Assembly (NCBI RefSeq): GCF_028769735.1
Contig: NC_088176.1
Location: 21,389,501 to 21,453,500, forward strand
Reading direction: 5' to 3'
DNA length: 64,000 nt
DNA from: Zonotrichia leucophrys gambelii
Taxonomy: Eukaryota > Chordata > Aves > Passeriformes > Passerellidae
A program made the translations under genes and the position numbers. This document shows, one piece after another, positions 48,560-60,500 of the stretch (position 1 is the first letter of the stretch; the number at the start of each line of letters is the position of its first letter). The notes under the pieces are model-generated. The model searched no databases, was not told the origin of the DNA, and saw nothing but the letters and a program-made list of their open reading frames with translations.

Positions 48560-48665
48560 CCCACTTCAGACTCTTCAAGAGCCTGGTGGGCAGAACAGTA
48601 AGGTGTGGGTTTGAGCCCTGGGCTCTGACTTCTCTGGTGAGTGCTCTAGCTACAGGGCTATTGTA
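48560..48665 (-). mobile_element. Ancient tRNA-derived SINE-like relic
   Basis: The minus strand reads TAGCTAGAGCA (48652 to 48642), an A-box-like word, and 35 bases further GGCTCAAACCC (48617 to 48607), which matches the B box GGTTCRANYCC at 10 of 11 positions. That spacing is what a tRNA-type RNA polymerase III promoter needs. The plus-strand wording GGGTTTGAGCC...GGTGAGTGCTCTAGCTACAGGGCTA also matches, in order, a dispersed repeat I know from turtles and crocodilians ('...GGTGAGTGCCCTAACCACTGGGCTA...'). The element is old, lacks a clear tail, and is very unlikely to be a working tRNA gene. Confidence 0.52.
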
Positions 48666-51600
48666 TAAGTAGCTCTTTCAGGTGTTTGTGCTCAGGGTGG
48701 AAGGAAAGTGATGCCCAAGAGCTTTAAAGGTGAGATGGTTTTTCCTCTCCCTGGACCCCCGCTTCACTTAAAGCGTGCATCTGGGCTTCCAACTAGAGGG
48801 CAGTTGCAGGCCATTATCAGATGCAGGATGGGCATGAATGTTTCACCTTGTGCTTTTGTCCTTATCCTTGAGACTTTTCTCCTCAAAGTCAAATGACAGT
48901 CCCCTCAAAACTGAGGGCTCAAATATCTGAGTAAAAAAATACAAGGGAAGGAAGGTGAAGGGAGGAAGAGATGTGCCTTTTAAAAGGACATGATATTCCT
49001 GTTTATTCAGAAAGGGGCATGCATGTAGTCAAGATGTAGAGAAAACAGTTTCCATATTATCAAGGGGCAGCCTCTAAAACACAACATTCAGGAATAATTA
49101 CTAAGTTCAATGTCAGCTGTAGGGAAAACTTATTTTGACAAGCCATGCATTTAAACCAATATACAGTAAACTTTTTGCTTCCTCCTGTATATTGTATAAC
49201 TGAAGACATTTTAGAAAGGGGTAGCAGGGATGTGTGAAGTATGGTGGACCATAAAGCATCTTGGGATTTCAGTAATTTATGATGAAAACGAGTGTGATTG
49301 ATGGAGTTCCATGTCAGCTGTAAGAAAGACCCTGAAGTACCTACTGTAATTTGCTTGGAGACAGCCAGCTACAATGCACCTTGATCACATCTTGATAGCA
49401 GGTGGCCAGGAGTGAAGAAAACAGAAAGCTTTTTTCTTCCTTTTTTCAATAGCCCCCATTTATTCACAAATCTGTGCCTGGAACAGCTTTCATGTAAATA
49501 ATTTCAGTATTTATTTCAGTTCAGGTTGATTAAAAAGTTTACTGATTTAAAGGGCACACTTGACATTTAGCTGCAAAAATATGAGAAGCATGTTAAGTGC
49601 TGGTTGCTTATTTCCATTACCCCTCAGGAACACTATAGGGATCTTGATGCTTTTTAGTGGGGACTACTTCCAGCAGAGAATGGTCTCTGCACTCTCAACT
49701 GAGCAACTGTGTAAGATAAGTTGTTCTGTACATCTAATTATAATAGAATCATTGGGGCTGTGTATTTTACAGTAGTGTAGGATTTTTCCAGTTTACTACC
49801 TGCAGTCACTTCTGCCCATCTTACATAAAAGCAGATGAAACATTTCCCATAGTCCAGCAGAGTGCTGTGAAACAGTACAGTGGGAAAGATGCTTTGAGGA
49901 AAAAAATCTTATTTTTTTTCCTTTAAATGCCTCCAAATTAAAAGAAAACATTTCTACCTGTTGTAAATGAAACCCAAAATCCTCTTGACTACTACTATGT
50001 TATCTGTGACAGGTTTTGAATTAGTTTTAAAACATAAAGCTTTCAAGATTTCATCTCTGGTTTCTTGATACAGTTTGCTTGTCACCAAGAATTAGTGCTG
50101 CTTACACAGTGCAATTTGCATTGTAACATTTTTGCAAGTAAATTTAATTGTGAGAAGTTGTGAGATTTAAGAGAATTTGTGGGCTTATGGTAGAACAGAG
50201 AAATCTAAAAAGTATTTGATTAGGATTTACGAGGACTTCAGTGCGAAATCTCTCTTTTGTATTGATATTTTTTAGGTTTTAAATACTTCTCTAAAATAAC
50301 TATGTTGCAGCTGATGTGTACAATATTGGACTTGGTGCAAGTCTGCATTGGCAGGAGGTTTTTTTCTTTTATCTGTTGGCACTTTTTAGTGTTTGCACTA
50401 ATGTGTGAATTTTTGTGGCAAACCGCTGAAGAATTTTGGAACAAAAACACTTTGTCAGGTAATGAATTATTTTCCATTTCTGAAATAAAAAGGATATTTG
50501 AAAGCCTGTCATCCTTCTCTCAGCTGTGAACCTCCACACAATACTGGGGTGCAGTGGAGCAGCGTGAGTGCTTGGCCCTTCTGCAGGCAGGTGCCACTGG
50601 CACCCCACAGCAGCAGTGCCTGCAGGCTGCGCTGATCCCTGCACGCAGCGTGTAACCTCCCTCACAGGGGCAGGATGCTGTCCCAGCTTCTGCACTCTGT
50701 CCTACATGTACCACAGAGTCGATGAGCTGTGTGAGGGAAAGGGGCTCCTTTATCTTAATAGTTTCCTTTGTGTGTTGTTATAATGGCATTACAATCTGTT
50801 TACAATTATAAAGTGTCATTTTTCCTCTATAAGACCCCACTTTATATAGTGTGTAGGGGTGAACGTGCAATATGGTATAATTCAATTTGTAGAAGTAGCT
50901 GTAAAACTGGTGTGTCCTGTCTCCAAGTGCTGATATAGAAACCTAAATAATGGTCTCCTGTGCCTTGCTCTGGGTTTTGGATTTTTTTCTTGTTGTGTAA
51001 AGGTGTTAGCTATAAATCAGTAAGAACTATGGAAGCCAAAAGTGCTCTGCTGATTTACAGATAACTGCTTCCCCCAGCAAACTGGAAAGTAAATAGGCCT
51101 CCCAGCCTAAATCCTCACCTCACAGCAAATTCTGACACTTGTGATAAGCAGTTTTCACATACTGCAACTCTGTTACTAACTCTACCACCAACACTGCTTT
51201 TCTTGTATACAATTAGTATATACACATATGCAACTAATATACAGTTTGTGAACCAAAATCATACATGGGAATATACATGGGGAAAATGATTCATGTCACT
51301 ATGAAATAATTTGCTTAATAGTTGAGTATCTATATTGACATACAGTTCATACAGGAATTTATTGTATTTCAGGATGAGGATGCAAACATTCCAAAAGCTT
51401 TCTAATTGTTCTCTCTTTGTTACTTTAAAAATTCTTGTTGATTTGTGATTTGTATCTTTCTGAAATTGAAACTTTGGGGTGAGTTCAACAGAATGTGATA
51501 TATTAAGATTTCAGAGTTTGGTTTAAAAGATTTGAGGGTAAAATGAACGATGGAGAAGCAACCCTCGCATAGATGTGGTGTTCCACCTTTGACTTTTCTG

Positions 51601-54600
51601 CACTCAAGTATTGTACAATGTGACGTGGGACATTGTCCATAGGTGTCCAATGGCTCTGACATAAAATGTGACATAGCTGAAGTATCCTTCTCTGCATACT
51701 AGTTTTTTATATGCTTACCCATTTTTTTTATTTGCTGTAACTCCCTTCTGAATTATATTCTTTCTGAAGTCATATATGCACTTGGTTTTGATTGTCTTAT
51801 TTTGTGGTTTCAGATGACTTTGTTTTTATTTGTTACTTTGTATTAGCTTTTACTCATTATAAAGAACAAATAGCATGTCAGTTCTCATTCCATCCCAAAA
51901 CATCTCGCCTCTAGAAAGTATTTTAGCACAAAGATACTATGCAAACTAGGAAAGATAATGTGTAATGATGGTGGAGTGTATTTGCTGGAGACTCAAACTG
52001 ATATTTAAGGCACACCAACATACCAACAGATGTGGCTCTAAATGAGTGTCTTGGAGCATAAGGCAATACATTTTCAGGAAAGTATGGGGGACTGTGATTA
52101 GTGATGGGCTTTTAATTAGTGGATATTCCAGACAAGCCTGTTGTTATTATTGTGTGTCTAGCTGGATACAGTTTGAGACCATTCCTGCTGTGTCACACCT
52201 TTCTTAAGAAGAAATTCAAAAGATTGAGTCTTTTGATATTACTCTTTCTACGATCTGCCTTGATTTGGGCTTTGCTCAAGTGGAGAGTTTCAAGTACTCC
52301 TTTTGGGGTGCCCTTGTAGATAAGCAGGAAGGCAGGATGCAGACCTGGTGTGAGATGTGGGTTTGTGTAGCCAGATAAGCCTAATTCCCAAGTTTGCAGC
52401 TTATCCATACAAAAAGTGCCTGCAAGGTGCTGGACACCTATGTCAGGATTATTTAACACAGAGAACAACCATAATGAACACTCAAAACCCAAGAATGGGA
52501 TCAAACCAAATGTAGTGATATTTAGAAATTGTACGCAGTCTAAAATTGTGTAAAGTATCAAAGTTTCCATCCTGGTTCTGGGGTCATAGGTCTGCATTGC
52601 AGTCCCTGCCATCCGTCAATCTTTTTGTCTTTCCTAAAAAGTAAATTTGCACTTAAACCACCCATGAGTAGAGGTAAACTTAAAATTCAGCCCATGGCTC
52701 TGTCACTGTGATTATGGCACTGTGCATTCATTCATTGACCACAGCTGGCCAATCATGTCCTGCTGAGGTGCTGCAGTCCCTCTAGCTGGCTGTGATTTAA
52801 GTTTCCTAAATATGAAAGTAAAACTACTAAAGTTATAATCTCAGAGTATAAAATATATTACTTTCACAGTAGAAGGTCTAGCCCTTCTTAGTGTATGCTT
52901 CACGTCTGTGCCTGTGCCTAGTCACAACAATTGTATATTTTATAGAGTGGATGATTTATCCACAGATTGTGTTTTCAATATAAATATTTCTGTTTCCTAT
53001 TCAGCTCCACTGTTGTTTGTGGTCTACTGTTCTTTGTGATGCCACTTGGCCAAAGATGTTTTGTTCACTATATAACTTCATGTGGAACAGATGAATGGAC
53101 CACATCTATGACAAGTCAGTTGGTGTTTTTGTGGGAGCACTAATGTAAAGAGATGCTTTGTACAATAATTGGAAGTAGGAGTAACAGATGTGAGGCTGTG
53201 TCTCCAGCATGAATGGCATTTGCTTCCTGCTAAGTTAATAGTCTGTCTGTCTAAGGATCTTGAGCCATTCCTTTTTGTCCTATTGTTTTTCCCTTCTCTA
53301 TCATTTCTCTTCCTCTCATTTAGTCACCAAGTTAAACTAAGGATTAGCTATCAAAGTTATTTGTGTTTCCCTTCCAGGGTCCCTTCTATTAGCATCTCCC
53401 GTGCCCTACAAATGTAATCTGATGTTGCTTCTTGGTGTGTGCTTCGGTGCACTCTCTCCCTGTGTGACTTTTCACCCTTTCCATACTTGACACATCTACA
53501 ACATTTGCTTTACCAGGGAAATCCACCTTCCACGCTCCTTAGTACCCTCAGAGGAAAGGGGATAGTGGTCATGCTTGTGTGTCCTTGTAACATTGACTCC
53601 ACCTTTCTATTAAATTCTTCCAGGTGCTGAAGATAGATTTTATATTGGCAGGATTTAGCTCTCTTACCAGTGTCTCCCTCAATAATTCTTTTTTTAAAGT
53701 TTAATTGCAATTGCTGTAAGTGGGTATGGCATGTGTATAGTTTGGTTTCTCCTGCTCTCTTCTTTGCTGCTTCTTGGTTTCATCCTACAACTCCCTCCTG
53801 GCTCTTACTTCCACCTCTCTTCTAGGTCACACTTCCTTGTCTCTCCCTCTGGATTTCATTTTTATTCCAGAGCTTCCAAAGAAAGGAGAAATGACTGCTT
53901 AGTGAGGTTAATAATACCATAAAAAGGACAAATATCCTGGTTGTGTACGAGGAGGGAGGGGTTTAAAGCTGCCCTCCTATAGGAAAGGCAGCTGGTATAA
54001 GATGTTGTATGTCTATTGTATACCTGTTCAATCCTGTGTGATGGTGTAGACTTCAGCTTTTACTTAAGCCCAACCCTGTTCCTTTTCTTTTTAAATGTAT
54101 TATTGTCACTGCCAGAACAAATTTCTTAGCCCAAACAACAGTTACCAGCTCTGCAATCCTCTTAAACTCCTGTTTAGCTTTTCATAGACAGCATCTCCAT
54201 AAGATTTCTGCAGTTCTGGCATTGAATCAATACTTTTTATGAGTGCTCCCATTCCAGATGGATCCACTGAAGGCAAATGCTTCTTGAGATTTAAGATTAT
54301 TACTTTGAATATCAGGTGCTACTTGTACCTGAACAGAAAGGATTGCGCTTTGTTTTCTCATTTACATATAGTTCAATCTGGGGTAGGTTAGTTTATCTCA
54401 CATTAAAACTATTCAGTGGAATCAATGTGCAGATTCCAAACATCTGTGGCCCTGACAACAGCACACTGGTGTCTCTTACCTTGAATTGATGGTGTCCTGA
54501 GGGCAGGAGAAAATGATGTTTATGATATAAACTAAACAACAGCCTTTGAAGTGATTGTTCAGAAAGTACTGCAGGAAAAAGAAGAGGGAAGAAGCCCCAA

Positions 54601-54819
54601 GTGTAGTATATTAAAAGAATCTGGGGTTTTCAGAAAGCACAGTTGCTACCCTGTCCCTTCACTCATCAATAATTACAGTATTTTCTTCTCTGCAAGATTA
54701 AGTGCCCCCCAGTAAAAGAACAGAGTAAGATCACAAATGTAAGCCCACCCTTGTCCTTGATTTCTGGCTGCTTGCTATGTCAGTTGAGTCAGGGCAATGG
54801 TGTATTAAGAAACACATTG
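48666..54819. other. Non-coding stretch, no gene seen
   Basis: Contains a CTCF-like word at 48790 and a GC-richer unexplained patch at 50525-50715 (three overlapping frames, none recognised). Homeodomain-rich short blocks occur near 50760-50890 and 51190-51400, and a pyrimidine-rich stretch at 53270-53880. The 139-codon minus-strand frame at 52193-52612 is the longest outside the LTR but has no recognised domain, so I do not call a gene. Confidence 0.45.
48790..48803 (+). promoter_or_regulatory. CTCF-like motif
   Basis: CAACTAGAGGGCAG matches CCASYAGRKGGCRS at 13 of 14 positions; only position 2 differs. It lies about 130 bases from the SINE-like relic. About one such hit is expected by chance in the window. 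Confidence 0.35.
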
Positions 54820-54870
54820 GTAATCCTGAGATCAGGGCCCCATTTTGCATTGCAGGTTTTAGCAGGTCCT
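54820..54870. mobile_element. Short trace of the same ancient repeat as at 17.6 kb
   Basis: CCTGAGATCAGGGCCCCATTTTGCA matches the start of the sauropsid repeat phrase GATCAGGGCCCCATTGTGC. Only about 40 bases are recognisable, so this is a weak call. Confidence 0.33.
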
Positions 54871-55189
54871 AATCTGGAATATAAAATATGTCAACCTTTG
54901 AAATGCCTTGTAAGTCACTAAACAAAAATGCAACATTTTTTTGATGGAAGATGGTGTATTTTGCCTCATGCTGACTTGCAAGGGACTGCTTCACCTGTTA
55001 GTTATGCTACAACCGGCTTTTCTTTTTTTTTTCCCCCAAATATGTGTATTTGTATGTATTTGTATAGTGAAGTTTGATACACAACAGATCTGGGCTAAAT
55101 GCACTTGAGCTATGCCTTACGCGTGCTGGTATGCGAGTGCAGTACATGGGCCTTGAGATATCAGAATAAAGCATCTCCCTTCTCTGATT

Positions 55190-55860
55190 TTAGGTGACTT
55201 TTATTTTGAAGAAAAGAAATGCATTTTGCATCAATGTTTGATTTTTCACAGTGATGTGTCACTATAATTTTCCTTAACAACAACGTAAGGATGCAGATTT
55301 CTGTCTTGGTGGGTTGCTCTATGTGCAGAGTTGATTCCTAATGTTATCCTGTCTTTAATCCGCCAACCCTGACGGGGAAACATCACATTCCTTTTATCTG
55401 TCAGAATGAAATCCTCTTCTCTGAAGAGCTCCTGGATTTCAATTTTAGAAGAAAAGATAAAAGCAAAAACAAAGTGGGGGTAGTAATTCAGACCTTTTCT
55501 GGCTAGGATTATCGATTATCCAGTCAAATATTAGATAAGATAATTTGACTTTTGTCATTGAGATGGCATTGCCAAAGCCATTTGTATCAAAACAATTTCT
55601 TTTAAGTGCCAGAACTATAGTGGATGAAAGAATTCCCCCCAATGATATTCTGCCTCTGCTTGTTCTGGACTCTAATTTTCATTTCAGATGTATCACTATG
55701 CTAGCAAGCTGTGTGACAGCATACTTGCATTCCTTAGGAATGCTGTGCATCACTTGTTTTGAAAGGGAAACGCACTTCAGTGCTTTCAAGTATGTTATAA
55801 CATCAGAAAACTGGAACTATTTAATTTCATTCCTCCAGTATTTCTGGAAAGGTAAATAGT
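55190..55860. promoter_or_regulatory. Candidate conserved non-coding cluster
   Basis: Unique sequence with GCATTTTGCATCAATGTTTG, CAACAACGTAAGG, CTTTAATCCGCCAACCCTGACGGGG, AGGATTATCGATTATCCAG, TAGATAAGATAATTTG and GTATCAAAACAATTTC (Sox-like ACAAT). From 55545 a 104-codon frame is open to 55859, but it shows no known domain and starts in enhancer-like sequence. Small hairpins occur at 55704-55726 and 55727-55743. I read this as possible regulatory DNA, not coding. Confidence 0.28.
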
Positions 55861-57504
55861 AAAAGAAAAAATTATAGTGTTCTGTGTTATTTTATGCCAA
55901 ATTACTATAGTTTTATACTAAATTAGGTCTGTGGGTACAAACTCCAAGCTTTGTGTAGTTTGAACGTTCTTCCAAATGTTCAAGATGAACCCTTGCAAAG
56001 ATTTGTCTTCACCTCGGAAATATAGTGTCAACGTCTGAAAAGGCTCTCTATAAGTAACTGGATTCTGAAATCACTTCAGCTGGTTCTTGCACTTGCTCTA
56101 TTTGAGTTGGTATACTTCCTTCAGCTAGCAAAATTTCTCCCCCACCCATCCCTGTTCAATACTGTTGTTGGTCTTTGTTTTGCTGAAGTGTGGAGGCATG
56201 CACTCAGTGAGTTCGTCGTGCTTTGTATTTTTATCATCTGCTCAGCTTACCATACCATACAAAATTAAAGATCTTACACAATCAGCATGTGCTCTCATAA
56301 ATAAACCTTAGGGTGAAGTGATGCTCTAGAGACTGTGGGGTTTGGATGTTTGTAATTGGAACCAGAGTCAGCTCCTTGACTTTCTATAACTTGCTGTGAT
56401 TCCATGTCAGAAACAGTTAGTGTGGACTTTATGTAGAGATCCAGCACATGTGCAGGCCCTCTAATGAAAAATTCTTCATAGATTCATACAAGTAGAAGCC
56501 AAATTTGACTGTGACTTCTGCAGTCATGTAAATAAAAACCAAAGATGTGGCTAAAATTCTGGAGGGCAACATAGCATGCTTTATTTTGAAGCTGTGAAAT
56601 GCAGCCTTGCATCTGACATTTGTTACTGCTGGTATGAGAACACTCTGTTCGGGACACATGTGCAGCCACAGCTCAGGAATACCACATGCATTCTGGGGGT
56701 TAGATCCCATTGGTTTTAAACTCCACCTACTGAAGAGTGAGTGTCCTTCACTCCTTCTAATATTTGCAGAAGCTAAGTCCACTCAGCATCTCACTGCTTT
56801 AGGCCTTGCATTCTCCTCTGGAAAATGTGAGAGGGATGGAGATTTCAGGTAGTCAATGTCTCATGCACAAGCTCCCCCCTTTCATTTCCCAGTCTTATTT
56901 CTGCTTTACATTGATTCTGCATTTAAAAAACCTAAATAGACCTCAAAAATAGAAGCAGCAGCCTTTTTCTACTTGCGTAGCTCCATTCCCAGCACAGAGT
57001 TTGAACGGTAGAACTTCACTTGCAAATATTATAAAATGAAGTTCCTTTTAGGCTGAAGTGGAATTGAGAGGATTTTGGTATCTGCTTTTCCTGAATATGA
57101 CTGTTTTGGATTGAATTTTATAAGATTTCTTCTTTGGGATTTCATCCCCCACCCAACCATTAAACTGTATTGGGTCCAAATAAAATTGTAAAACAGTAAC
57201 ATGGAAATAATTGTACTTGGCAACAGAAATCTGACATTTGCTTTACTATGATTAGACAGTATTTTTCAGTTTGTATATCTTCTTTTCTGTCAGTTTGGAT
57301 ATAACTTGTGCAGTAGAAATTGTAGAATAAACTAACGAGTGTATGTTCTATTATTGTTCTATTGTTTTATATTGGTGTCAATCTATTTTTGTTATTATAT
57401 GTCATATGTTTATACATTTATACTTCTATAGTTTCTATTACTATAATTTTTTATATTCTAGTGTTGCTGCACTTAAAAATGTCATAAATTGATATTTTTC
57501 CTTA
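55861..57504. other. Non-coding stretch, no gene seen
   Basis: No repeat family is recognised. A 117-codon minus-strand frame at 56429-56782 has no recognised family. The end of the stretch is strongly AT-rich (57290-57480). Confidence 0.45.
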
Positions 57505-57563
57505 TGTTGCTGATTTGTCATTCCTGGAGTTAGTGTGCAGGAATGACAAATCCCCTAGCAATG
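57505..57563 (+). repeat. Strong inverted repeat, pre-miRNA-like hairpin
   Basis: The left arm GATTTGTCATTCCTG (57512-57526) and the right arm CAGGAATGACAAATC (57538-57552) are perfect reverse complements of 15 bases around an 11-base loop. The stem continues after a 4-base bulge on the 3' side with TTGCT (57507-57511) against AGCAA (57557-57561), plus two G-U-type pairs. The total is about 22 pairs in 59 nt, which is the size and shape of a microRNA precursor, although stems are usually longer at the base. A perfect 15-bp arm with this loop length is not expected often by chance. The strand is undetermined because the hairpin is almost symmetric. It could also be the remnant of a short inverted-repeat transposon or a palindromic mutation. 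No known miRNA seed is recognised. Confidence 0.8.
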
Positions 57564-60500
57564 CAGACTTCATTTTTTACCTGTTTGGAAATCTGCCTTT
57601 TGCAAAGTGGATCATCTTGAACATCTCTAAGAATTCAAACCAGAGGCATGCTAACTGTGCTCCATTTACCCTTACCCCTTGGTAATCTATAGTTTTAAAG
57701 CATCCTGAAGTCTTTGCACTCACTAATAAATTTATGCCTCATGGCATGTGATATAAATTGAGAATTACAAAGTCATTCTGCAGAACTGTTCCTCTTATGT
57801 TCTTGATGTGTTTTGTCCTATAGAAATCCCACTTTGGTCTTTGCAGTGGAGTCTCTCTCCAATGCTACTTCATCTCACTCCAAATTCCACTTCATTCTTG
57901 TAAGGTTTAGTCAGATCCTTTAACATCACTTACATCACTAGGTAAATTTCAGGAATCACATTATGTTATTAGGATGAGAGGCCTGAAAGACATGCAGCTG
58001 GTAGCAGGGTAGCAAATAGCACTGGTAATGGCAAACAGTGCAGTAGCATTATATATATATATATATTTGTATTTCTGGGTATGTTCTGGAGCCTCCAGAT
58101 CTTTTGCAAGCTTCTTGCATTGTCACACTTAAATTAAAAGCATTTGGCTGAAAATTTAGTGTTGTCAAATAACTGAACAATTAAACTCCTTTTGGGCATT
58201 AGGACGATGTCTCTTTTATATAGAGGGTGTTGAAAGATGTGGTGATCATTCTTCTCTTACTCAATTGCCTTTGTCTTCAAAATCTTTAGTTTGCTTTTTC
58301 AGAGCTTCAAAAGTGGTAGTATAAAATCCCTCTCCTAATCAGACTAGATAATTATGCTTGCAGAGACCTATTCAGGATTAGCTGCCTGTACATGACTGAG
58401 TCTGCACTGAAGCAGGGATGAATCTGCACTTAATGGTTCACCTAAACAAAAGCATAGTATTACTTGGCAATGTTTAATTCAAATGTAGCAATCTATGGCA
58501 CATCAAAGCTTGATTTAGAGTAAGATTTATTGTTGAGACCTTTTGAAGGTTGCTAATACCAAAGAATTTTGAATTTGAAAAGTTTCAAAATTAATTCCAG
58601 CATCTCTCTTAGAGGAGAAGACAGCAGGAGTCATCCAGGGATAATCATAGCTAGGTTCATCACATGCTTTGAGGGCTTGGATAGGTGAATTTGAGAGGAA
58701 AATGTGCTATTCACACTCTGAAGTGTGCCCAAGTGCACCAAATGTCCAGCAGCTAAGAAGACCTACTTATATTACAGTTGTGCAGTTCCTGTGGCATTGA
58801 AGCCTGAGGCAGGGTCTGGCCAGGGTTTAGTGGAGATAAAGGAAGGTAAAAAATTGCATACTTAGGCTGCAAACCACAAAAAGCCATAAGTAAACTTACA
58901 CCTATATGTCTTTTAAGCCCTTTGGTGGAAGGTTTTAGGCTTCCCAGATATTTAACCTCTGCCAAGGTTAAAGTCAAAGTTAAGTCAAAGGAGGTTCACA
59001 AAGCAGAGAACCTATCCCATTATGCACTGCCGAGTAGGAAGCCGGGTATGTGAAAGTCTGCCTGGCCACTGTGGGGGTTAAAAAGACAACTTGTATGTTG
59101 GTTGCAAAGAAAATACCCTAGGGTCCACCAGTATGTGTGACCTTGTCCAAGGTTTGCTGTAAATTTTCCTGCTATAAATATTTTTAGGGTGATTTATACA
59201 TGCAAATAATTCTAAGGCCTGTCCCAGCTCCCTAGGCCAGTTGAGTACAGAGATGATGCTTTGTCCCATGTCCAGTGCTGACTGTGGAGTGCTGTACTGC
59301 ATTTGTTCCAGAAGCAAGCCGGCTGTACTCAGGGAGCTCTGTTTATTCACTGACATGCGTGCCGTTTGTTCATGGGAACTTTTTCCCTATATTTGATAGG
59401 GTTTCTGTAAGAATCATAAATGGAAACTACATGAAAAGTAAAAACTAATGGCTAGTCCAAGTTACTTTTTTTGCCTGTAGGCTTTGCTGTTCGAGTGAAG
59501 AGCACCCATTTTTACACAATCTCATTGACATCATATTTGCAATCCCATGGGTGCTGAAAAAACCTCCTCTGTGCAAATACAGCACCCTGTCTTGCAGCTC
59601 CTGACAAAAACACCCGCTTAGAAGACCTGCCCGTTGCATATGTGGGTCAGGTTTCAGTCAACATCAAGCCTAGGGTAATACAACATTATCTTTATCTGAG
59701 GCTTTTCCACACTGGTGCTGTTTTATTACAGGAATTTCACTCACGGCTTGGCTAGCTGAAGATGGTTAGTAATATCTGGGCTATTCTATTCCAGTGCAGA
59801 CTTCTTTAGTTAATAGACACCCTAGAGATTTGATTCATTAATTTAATAAAAAATTATAACTTACTTCTTTGTTTATATGTTTTAATAACAGCGTCTTTTC
59901 GTAGTTGTAATTCTTGTGATAGAAATCCCTTATGAAAAGCCTTAGATGGTTGCTTTGTGCCTTTTTGCTCCAGGTGCAAGGCTGTATATTTTAATAGGAA
60001 GCTTCAAGACCATTTTTCTGGTCTATGTTTTTCTGTACTTCCAACACTTCATCTGTGCTGCACACACTGCTGACCCACTTGAAGGTTTCAATAGCGATCT
60101 CTCATCAATCACTAAAAGAAACAAGATTACCAGGTCTAAAATTCAGAGTAAATCTTGTCAAAAACATTTAATCTTATCCTGCAATCTCTGCATTTTAGAG
60201 TGCTGCTTTGAAACAATGTGTTGAGAAGAATGCAGAGCAATTTCTGAAAAGTAGCTACTATAAAATATATTGGAATCATATATTGGTTCAGGGTGCTGAA
60301 TGAGTAGCGGAGGTGAAATAGGAAAGCAATGTCAGTATTTTAAACGTGTGGCTGTTAAGATGGTGCAGGTGTATGTGCCTGCAATGTGTTCAAGCCTGTA
60401 CCTTGTTGTGTATCATCCTGTGAGGCTTTGTCACCCACAAATACTGTCAGTGATGGATGCAGTGCTGTGGTTTCAGCTGCTTCCTCTCCCAACTCCTCCT

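Noticed and set aside
48607..48652. Functional tRNA gene
   Set aside because: A and B boxes are well spaced but no full cloverleaf can be drawn, and the flanks match a dispersed repeat, so a SINE relic fits better.
52193..52612. 139-codon minus-strand open frame
   Set aside because: It is the longest frame outside the LTR but shows no recognisable domain, no splice context and no supporting neighbour. A few such frames are expected by chance in 64 kb.
56429..56782. 117-codon minus-strand frame
   Set aside because: No known domain and no gene context.
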